Shown: positions 57,691 through 64,000 of the stretch, one piece after another
Layout: the number at the start of each line of letters is the position of its first letter
How positions within the stretch are numbered: position 1 is the stretch's first letter
Source of the DNA: Protopterus annectens
Lineage: Eukaryota; Chordata; Ceratodontiformes; Protopteridae
Reading direction: 5' to 3'
Length of the DNA: 64,000 bases
NCBI RefSeq assembly: GCF_019279795.1
Contig: NC_056743.1
Location: 928,538,694-928,602,693 of the forward strand
Translations under genes and position numbers: made by a program
Notes under the pieces: generated by a model
Databases searched by the model: none
What the model was told of the DNA's origin: nothing
The model's input: the letters and a program-made list of their open reading frames with translations, nothing else

Positions 57691-59026
57691 AGGATGCCAG
57701 ACTTCCTGTGGAACAGGAGCTGGGAAGGGTTACAAGGAGAGACTTGAGACAGACTCAGCTCTCAGACCCTACATTGCAAGGCCTGAGGCAGGTAGCTAGG
57801 GAGGCACCTGATTCTCAAGGGATGGGGGAATCTGTATACTGGAACAAAGGGTTACTGTACAGAAAGTGTACCCCTGAGGGAGGGCCAGAAGGTGAGAGAG
57901 TACAGCAGTTGGTAGTGCCTAGAGCTTAACGTCTGGCACTTCTAGCCATAGCCCATGATATTCCCTTGGCAGGTCATGTGGGCATAAAAAGTACAAAGAG
58001 GTGCATTATGCAAAACTTCTATTGGCCTGGAATTTCCAGAGATCTAACAGGGTACTGCAGGATCTGTGAGCAGTGCCAAAAAGTGGGCAAGGCAGGAGAC
58101 GAGGTGAGAGCTCCTTTGATCCCTTTGCCTGTGAATGAGGAGCCATTTCAGAGGGTAGCTATGAATATTGTGGGTCGTCTGAGTACCCCAAGTTCCACAG
58201 GGAAAATGTATACCCTAGTGATTGTAGATTACGCTACATGATACCCTGAGGCAGTGGCTTTGTCCTCCATTGAGGCCGAGAAGGTGGCAAATGCTTTGCT
58301 AGAGATTTACAGCAGGGTAGGTTTCCCAAAGGAAATACTGTCTGACAGACATGCCAATTTTATGTCAGACCTGCTGGCTTGTCTGCGGAAGTCCTGTGGG
58401 GTGAAGCATATGAAGACCACCCCCTACCATTCCCAGACTAATGGTCTTGTTCAGTGGTCAAACTCTACAATCAAGTCCATGCTACGTGCATTTGCAAATC
58501 AGTTTAAGAGGGAGTGGGACAAATATTTACCCCATCTGTTGTTTGCTTACAGAGAGGTTCCCCAGGAGTCCACAGGTTTTTCACTCTTTTTCAGTTGCTG
58601 TATGGGCATAGGGTGAGGGGACCTCTAGATTTAATTTGAGATGAGTGGGAAGGTGAGTGTGAGTCTCACAAGGAGTCTGTTGTGGTATAAGTCCTGAATC
58701 TCAGGACAAGGCTCAGGGAACTCATGGGCCTGGCCCAGGAGAACCTGGCAGTAGTCCAACAACAGAAAAAGGTGTGGTATGACAGGAATGCTCGAGCTAC
58801 AGAGTATGCAGTAGGGCAGCAGGTGATGGTTCTCATTCCTGTCAGACACAACAAGTTGCAGGCAGCTTGGGAGGGACCTTACAAGGTGGTAAGAAAGGTA
58901 AGTGATGTTAACTACATGGTGGAAGTGCTCGGCAGACAGCATGTGCACAAATTGTACCATGTTAACATGATGAAACCTTACCATGATAGGGAGGCCCTTG
59001 TGCTGAGCATTTGCAGTGGATTGTAG
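57691..59026 (+). pseudogene. Gypsy integrase with GPY/F-like module, upstream of RT
   Basis: H-H-C-C domain: AHDIPLAGHVGIKSTKR and CRICEQCQK at 57950-58080. Catalytic core: MNIVGRL (the first Asp is Asn), SDRHANF (second Asp kept), and NGLVQWSNSTIK (the Glu after GLV is Gln). So two of three DDE residues are lost. An in-frame TGA at 58240 stands in DYAT-x-YPEAV, where Arg CGA is usual, a typical CpG decay. The C-terminal WEGPYKVVRKVSDVNYMV is the GPY/F module. Frame change near 58610. Confidence 0.85.
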
Positions 59027-59084
59027 GAGGAGTCTGAGGGAGATCTGGAGACTGATCTCCTCAGTGAGGTTCGGGCTGACACCT

Positions 59085-60475
59085 CAGTGGAAGGGGTAGC
59101 AATGTCCCAGCAACTATCTCCTACCCAGGTTCAAGAAATCCGAGCAGTGTTGCAGGAATTTGGGGATGTGTTCACTGGGAAACCAGGGAGCACCCACCTG
59201 GTGCAGCACCAGGTGGATACAGGACCCCAAAGGCCTATTAGGCAGGCCCTTATAGGGTGCCTGAGAGAGTCAACCAGACTCTGAGGGAGGAGGTACAGGA
59301 GATGTTGGTACTAGGGGTGATTCAAGAGTCCAGTGATGTTGGTGCCAAAGAAGGATGGCAGCAACGTGTGGATTACAGGAACTTAAATAGTCTCACAGAG
59401 TCAGATGCTTACCCTATGCCTAGGACAGATGAGGCCCTAGAGCAGCTTGGTGGGGCTAAGTATCTTAAAACCATTTATCTTACCAAGGGTTATTGGCAGG
59501 TGCCCTTGACTCCCAGTGCTACAGAGAAGTCAGCCTTTGTGACTCCTTTTGGCTTGTATGAGTTCACAAAGATGACTTTTGGGATGAAGAATGCCCCAGC
59601 GACTTTCCAGAGGCTGGTAGATCATATCTTAGCAGGAGGGGTTGCCCTTGCTTACATGGATGATATTGCTATCTACAGCCATTCCTGGCAAGAGCACCTT
59701 CAGCATGTCAGGGAGGTGCTGGGCAGACTACAGAGGGCAGGGTTGACCATTAAGCTGAGCAAATGTCAGGTGGGAATGGCAGAGGTGTCCTACCTAGGAC
59801 ATAGAGTGGGGAGTGGTAAGATAAGGCTAGAACCTGCCAAAGTGGAAGCTATTCAGGCATGGCCTGCACCTGTTACCAAAAAACAGGTGAGGGCAATCTT
59901 GGGGACAGCAGGATACTACAGAAAGTTTGTTCCCAATTATAGTACCACAGCTGCTCCCCTTACAGACCTGGCAAGGAAGAACAGGCCAGATAAGGTAGTG
60001 TGGACCCCAACATGTGAGCAGGCATTTCAGAAGCTTAAGGAAGCTTTGGGAGGACCCCCTGTGTCAGCCAGTCCAGACAACAGCAAAGACTTTGCTGTGC
60101 AGGTGGATGCTTCAGACTATGGGGTGGGGGCTGTACTTAGCTAGATTTCTTCAGAGGTTTATCTCTGTCATAGGCTCCAACCCAGGGAGGAATGCTATGC
60201 AGCGGTAGAAAAGGAATGTCTAGCCATAGTGTGGGCACTACAAAAACTTCAGCCTTATCTGTATGGAAGAAAATTCACTGTGATGACAGATCACAACCCT
60301 CTATCATGGTTAAACAGAGCCAGTCAGCAAAATGCCAAGTTGCTAAGATGGATTCTGGGGTTGCAAGCATATATGTGCAGCACCACAGTGGGAGAAGCAA
60401 TGCCAATGCAGGTGAGCTCTCAAGACAAGGAATGGGGTGAGGTACACCCAGATAGACCTGACACTCTCAAGTGAT
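59085..60475 (+). pseudogene. Gypsy reverse transcriptase and RNase H
   Basis: The linker LSPTQVQEIRAVLQEFGDVF leads into REEVQEMLVLGVIQESSD. About ten residues before VDYRNLNSLTESDAYPMPR are missing, removing the VPKKDG-like box. The palm then reads YWQVPLTPSATEKSAF, FGLYEFTKMTFGMKNAPATF and the catalytic AYMDDIAIYS. The connection has WPAPVTKKQVRAILGTAGYY. RNase H: VQVDASDYGVGAVLS, AIVWALQKLQPYLYGRKF and MTDHNPLSWL. Frame changes occur near 59255, 60145 and 60390. Confidence 0.88.
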
Positions 60476-60511
60476 GTTTCTCAAGGGGCACTTGAAAAAC
60501 TTGCTTGAGTT

Positions 60512-60620
60512 CCCCGAGAGGGAAGAGATGTGATGATTGGGGAGAGATGATTGAAGGCTGCCAGCCTCAAACAGAATTTGATATATAATTCTGGCATTTG
60601 TAAATAAATGTAAAATACAG
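60512..60620 (+). repeat. Polypurine tract and truncated Gypsy 3' LTR
   Basis: gagagggaagaga (60516-60528) directly precedes the TGTGATGATTGGGG start of the 3' LTR at 60529. LTR homology ends at about 60620 (taaaatac), where the CR1 fragment begins. The rest of the LTR was not found. Confidence 0.75.
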
Positions 60621-61212
60621 GGAAATATCGACCTATTAGCCTGACGAGCCTGGTCTGCAAGGCCATGGAACGTACCGTCATGGAACTCATAAACAAAGAC
60701 ATTGGTAACCTCCAAACTCTGGATCCCACCCAGTTCAGGTTTGTGAAAGGCAGATCATGCCACCTGAACCTGATCGACTTCTTTAAGGCAGTCACCAAAG
60801 CCGTGGATGAGGGTAAGGTGGTTCACACAGCCTATCTTGACCTCAAGGCTTTTGACACCATCCCCCATTCTGGAATTATAGCTAAACTCAATAAACTAGG
60901 TATAAATCCCTACGTCACAAGATAGGTTGCCAACTGGCTCACTGACAGAACCCACACTGTAAAAGTTGCAGACTCCAAATCTGACCTCAAAGCAGTAACA
61001 AGTGGAGTACCACAGGGTTCCGTCCTGGGACGTCTCCTGTTTGGTATCTACTTCTCTAAGTACAGGCTAACATAGAAGGCCTCTGGCTAACGAAGTTCGC
61101 AGATGACTGCAAACTAGGAGCCATAGTCAAGTCCCCAAATGATGTGGACATCCTACAGAAGGGACTCACTGAGACAGATGCCTGGTGTCAGAGTCATGGC
61201 CTCAAGCTCAAT
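60621..61212 (+). mobile_element. CR1-like LINE copy g, internal RT fragment
   Basis: YRPISLTSLVCKAMERTVME, TQFRFVKGRSCHLNLIDFF, HTAYLDLKAFDTIPHSGI (motif A, one residue deleted), TSGVPQGSVLG and a FADDCK-like block in a shifted frame near 61097. It stops in the CQSHGLKLN block, so both ends are missing: it begins inside the Gypsy LTR and ends at PLE P4. Confidence 0.8.
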
Positions 61213-61389
61213 GATAAATAAACAGAGATCTCTCAGGGTAAGGTACCTGCTATGTCCCCAAACGAAAAAATGTCATTATCAAGGTGCAGGTACTCCCCAT
61301 GACTATCGAAGCCAACCATCAACCAAAAAAGTAAAAATCAATAAAAAAAATTTATACTTGAACAGCAAAAAAACTTTATTCCATGGGTT

Positions 61390-61430
61390 GTTAGCGCTTT
61401 CACGTCTAAACTGGACGCTTCTTCAGACTT
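61390..61430 (-). ncRNA. P4 hammerhead-like motif
   Basis: Minus strand: CTGAAGA (61426-61420), stem CGTC with GACG, T, and GAAA (61401-61398) followed by GCGC. Same layout as P1 and P5 with a different stem. Confidence 0.5.
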
Positions 61431-61480
61431 TAATAAAACACTTCATCACTTCTGTATTTAAACACTTATCAATTAAACAG

Positions 61481-61678
61481 AAATAGAAAACAGAAAAAAC
61501 TTAAAACGAACAAGCATCCACGGGAACCTTGCTCAGAGACAGTGTACATTGTCTCTGATGAAGCTACAACATATGTTGTGGTGAAAACGCTTGTGGAACA
61601 ATATTAAATTGCGTTTAGATTATCAGTCTTTGTGTGGACGCAATTTTTGGCTACTGGAGCAAGGTTCCCGTGGACGCT
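61481..61678 (+). mobile_element. P5: 198-bp PLE-derived insertion with hammerhead motif
   Basis: Flanked by the 15-bp duplication ttatcaattaaacag (61466-61480 and 61679-61693). Inside, 23-bp inverted arms (61512-61534 and 61657-61679, one mismatch) enclose a hammerhead-like motif. No coding capacity. It looks like a minimal terminal unit of a PLE inserted into the 3' UTR of P4. Confidence 0.75.
61550..61592 (+). ncRNA. P5 hammerhead-ribozyme-like motif
   Basis: CTGATGA at 61555-61561, a seven-base stem CTACAAC (61564-61570) with GTTGTGG (61575-61581, one G-T pair), T, and GAAA at 61583-61586 followed by ACGC. It is the best preserved of the set: core intact and stem perfect apart from one wobble. 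Confidence 0.65.
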
Positions 61679-62021
61679 TTATCAATTAAACAGTTAACCA
61701 ATGAAAGCCTTTGTACGAATACATAACTATAAAAAGTCAGAAACTTCTAAATAGATAAAAAGTCAGAAACTTATATTGTGAAAATTAAAACTTCAAAATT
61801 CAACATTGACATTAAAATGGATGTAGTAATAGATTATAACTGTTATTGACATTTCAGATGGCAAATAGCATATAAATATTTTAAAAAAACAAGAGCATAT
61901 AAAAACAGCATGTAATAAAAACATTTCAAGTGTATGAAACTACTGAAAAACTTCTAAAAATATATATTCCTACTAACACCAAGAAACATGAAAAAGTCAA
62001 AGGTATAGCAAGAAATAACTG

Positions 62022-62534
62022 CTAATGCTTAAGATGACGACTGACTAGAAAGGGTTTCAAAGTAACCCTCTCATTGAGGCCATGTCCTTCATCTGCTTTC
62101 ATTCTGATGATCCATTTACATTCTTCCCTTTCAGTGAAGTTACTTATATTGCCTAATCTCAATGTGGTGTGTATCAATTCAATAACTAAGAACTCAAAGG
62201 TGTGTGTGATGCCTTGCGATAGAACATGTCTAGCCAGTGCGTTCCTGTCATTCTCCCTGTTGATTGCATATAAATGCTCTCTAACCCTTTCCCTCAACGT
62301 TCTATTCGTCATACCGACATAGAAAGCCTGGCATTTGGTGCAGATGGCTAAATAAACTATGTTCCTTGTCCTACAGTCTGCATAATGATCAAATTTATAT
62401 AGCACACTTGTGTCCGGGTGCCTAAAGTTATTCCTGCCCAGTATGTATATGCACTGATTGCAACTGCGACATGGAAAGGTACCCATTCTAACAGTAAGTG
62501 GTTGATCTTGAAGTCGCCTTTCATAACATAACAT
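62022..62534 (-). CDS. P4 GIY-YIG endonuclease part of PLE protein
   Basis: The PLE endonuclease nicks DNA for target-primed reverse transcription. The frame has a Cys pair (CRSCNQC), the VYLAICTKCQAFYVG core (GIY-YIG positions with an internal CTKC), RERVREH with the catalytic Arg, NRENDRNALARHV, and EREECKWIIRMKADEGHGLN with the Glu. 170 codons are open with no stop, but the RT half upstream is missing because of the 5' inversion. Confidence 0.8.
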   Translation of the reverse strand: MLCYERRLQDQPLTVRMGTFPCRSCNQCIYILGRNNFRHPDTSVLYKFDHYADCRTRNIVYLAICTKCQAFYVGMTNRTLRERVREHLYAINRENDRNALARHVLSQGITHTFEFLVIELIHTTLRLGNISNFTEREECKWIIRMKADEGHGLNERVTLKPFLVSRHLKH

Positions 62535-62706
62535 GTTCCTTAAAGATCTAGTATTCTTGTAGGAAAAACTGGGATGAGGACCTACAAGTGCTCTAAGCCT
62601 ATCATCCCAGTATTATATCATTATGCAGACTGTAGGACAAGGAAAACAGTTTATTTAGCCATCTACACCAAATGCCAGGCTTTCTATGTCGGTATGACGA
62701 ATAGAG

Positions 62707-63368
62707 TAAAGGATCACTGATCCAACAGGGTGTGCCTACGGATCCGAGCACCCTCAAACCCAGAAGACAGCACCTCTTGAGGCTGAAGCCGGGGTCGGAC
62801 TGATACGAGCCGAGGCTCCAAGACATAGGGGATGGCTCCAAAAACTTCACATTTGACCCCACTTTCAATGAACTCAGAGCAGACGTCTGAGCCGAGGAAG
62901 GAAAGGTCCTTGATTTCAATGCAGACAATAATTGACAGGTCAGATCCAAAGGCTCTGAAACTTCCAAAGTTGGAGTAAGAATTTAAGAGGGGGAAGATGA
63001 GATTCGAAACTCCTGACATTAGGGGTAGGAGCCAAAGGGGGTCTTGTGAAACTTTGCGCATAGAGGACCTTCTTGACCATCCTCTCCACTTCATCCTCCA
63101 TAAAGCTTCTAGTTGAGCAAGTTGACAACACCGATGGTGACTCTGGTCTCTCCAGGAGGGGAGAATGAACTCTCGAAGGCAATGGATTGATATAAGAAGA
63201 GTACAGAGTCCTAGGTAAGATCTGAATAGGCTTGAAAGGGCTCCCCAAATGATCTGACAACAACCGATCCAACCTATCATTCAGAGCAGAGAGGCTTGGG
63301 GATCCAATGCATTCACATCTGACAGAGGAGTCCTAGAAATGACTGGATCCAAGAAAACCTTAGCCTCC
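62707..63368 (-). pseudogene. DIRS-F: DIRS gag fragment
   Basis: Minus-strand frames rich in Ser, Pro and Glu resemble the middle part of the DIRS-C gag at 23215-23700 in composition and word order: the ggagccgag / agacgtctgagccg words and the LSVLSTCSTRSFMEDEVERM stretch against DVELVMKRLLQ. Both ends are cut by PLEs. Family level is likely, exact placement less so. Confidence 0.55.
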
Positions 63369-63374
63369 GACAAT

Positions 63375-64000
63375 TTAAAAATTAAACACGGAGCCAGAAC
63401 TTGACTGCATAAAACACTTTACTGGTGCTTCCTGGTACCTTGGCCACTGGCTTCAAATGGATAATCACACACCACAATCACAGTAATTTTATACAAAATT
63501 AATTAACACTTCATCCATTTAAAAAAAAAATGAATACCCCACCATTAAAGTGCAAATGCTATTCAAAATCATATACAAATGCTACAAATACATAATGTAA
63601 ATGACATGTTACAACAATCAAACATTAAACATTGAGATTTAATTCTTGATTTAAACCAATTAGATGTAATGTTCCAAAATTAATAATAAACAGTTTCCAT
63701 ATGCAACAATTTTTGTAAATAGTTATCACCCTGACTGCATTTAGGTTTGGCCAAAACACTAAAAAATAAACTAACATCAGAGCCACCATGTGCCAAATGA
63801 AAATATTGGGCCACAGGACTTTCCAATCTAACATTTCTTATATCCCTCAAGTGCTTCATGATGAGTCTCTTAACCATCCTTTTAGTTTGCTCAACATACC
63901 ACCTGGTAGGTGCACATCTATGATGTACACCACTCCACATGAGCAACAATAAAAAGTTGTTCACAGCTCTATAATTACTTTTGTTAATTTTACCACCATT
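63375..64000 (-). mobile_element. P6: PLE 3' half, running off the window
   Basis: Frame 63964-63680 has RWYVEQTKRMVKRLIMKHLR (YVG-Q-T-x4-R-like, with the Gly changed to Glu), SPVAQYFHLAHGGSDVSLFF and GDNYLQKLLHMETVYY. It continues in another frame with TLHLIGLNQELNLN. This is the GIY-YIG endonuclease of a second PLE lineage, unlike P1, P2 and P4. 3' UTR to about 63375. Confidence 0.75.

Larger units (their letters stand above)
53908..60620 (+). mobile_element. Gmr1-type Ty3/Gypsy LTR retrotransposon
   Basis: 5' LTR, gag with SAP- and SCAN-like parts, zinc knuckle, integrase, then RT and RNase H, polypurine tract and the first ~90 bases of the 3' LTR. Integrase before RT is the copia-like order known in Gypsy elements of the Gmr1 group. 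The element is interrupted by a PLE in the 5' LTR and is cut by a CR1 fragment in the 3' LTR. Frameshifts, stops and lost catalytic residues show it is inactive. Confidence 0.85.
61213..62706 (-). mobile_element. P4: PLE with inverted 5' segment
   Basis: Read on the minus strand: a GIY-YIG endonuclease frame (62534-62022), a 3' UTR, a hammerhead-like motif (61426-61398) and the end near 61213. At its 5' end, 62611-62705 is an inverted duplicate of 62302-62392 from its own endonuclease. Such inverted 5' ends are typical of PLE insertions. It contains the small insertion P5. Confidence 0.8.

Noticed and set aside
53908-60620. Endogenous retrovirus
   Set aside because: No envelope-like frame follows RNase H, and the gag-integrase-RT order and SCAN-like capsid fit a Gmr1-type Gypsy element.

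Overview
The window is a dense graveyard of nested transposable elements from a vertebrate genome. I see no host protein-coding gene, tRNA gene or rRNA gene. The mix is DIRS-type tyrosine-recombinase retrotransposons (six copies or fragments, all on the minus strand), CR1-like, L2-like and L1/Tx1-like LINEs, Penelope-like elements (PLEs) with GIY-YIG endonucleases, a Gmr1-type Ty3/Gypsy element, tRNA-derived SINEs and small inverted-repeat DNA transposons. This points to a large-genome non-amniote vertebrate such as a lungfish, salamander or caecilian. The species call is inference from repeat content only.

Layout. 1-10450: an old DIRS element (DIRS-A, minus) is split by a younger, nearly complete DIRS (DIRS-B, 1449-6926) that keeps its inverted terminal repeats and internal complementary region. 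DIRS-A also carries a 5'-truncated CR1-like LINE (7725-8590). 10740-12575: a second CR1-like copy. 12830-13520: a DIRS reverse-transcriptase scrap. 14030-36100: remains that look like one L1/Tx1-type LINE, broken up by an L2-like 3' end, a PLE (P1), a CR1 fragment with a SINE, a second long DIRS (DIRS-C, 18566-24826), a 653-bp inverted-repeat DNA transposon, a long L2-like LINE (28195-33535) and another PLE (P2). 36361-41460: the best preserved CR1-like LINE, preceded by tandem ~440-bp monomers that may be its promoter.

41470-44140 is mostly featureless. 44140-46550 is a second L1/Tx1 copy, followed by a SINE, an L2 3' end and a CR1-like copy on the minus strand. 49260-51765 is a diverged CR1 carrying two related foldback elements, one inside the other. 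52970-53905 is a DIRS 3' end. 53908-60620 is a Gmr1-type LTR retrotransposon with integrase upstream of reverse transcriptase and a SCAN-like Gag. Its 5' LTR carries a PLE 3' end flanked by a 55-bp target duplication, and its 3' LTR is cut short by a CR1 fragment. 61213-64000 holds further PLEs (P4, P5, P6) around a DIRS gag fragment.

Almost every coding region is broken by frameshifts or stops. None of the elements looks fully competent as written, but DIRS-B and the CR1 at 37-41 kb need only a few single-base changes, several of them in short homopolymers. The most rewarding points are the hammerhead-like motifs with compensatory stems at PLE ends, the gag-integrase-RT order of the Gypsy element, the nested foldback family and the tandem monomers upstream of the CR1 LINE.
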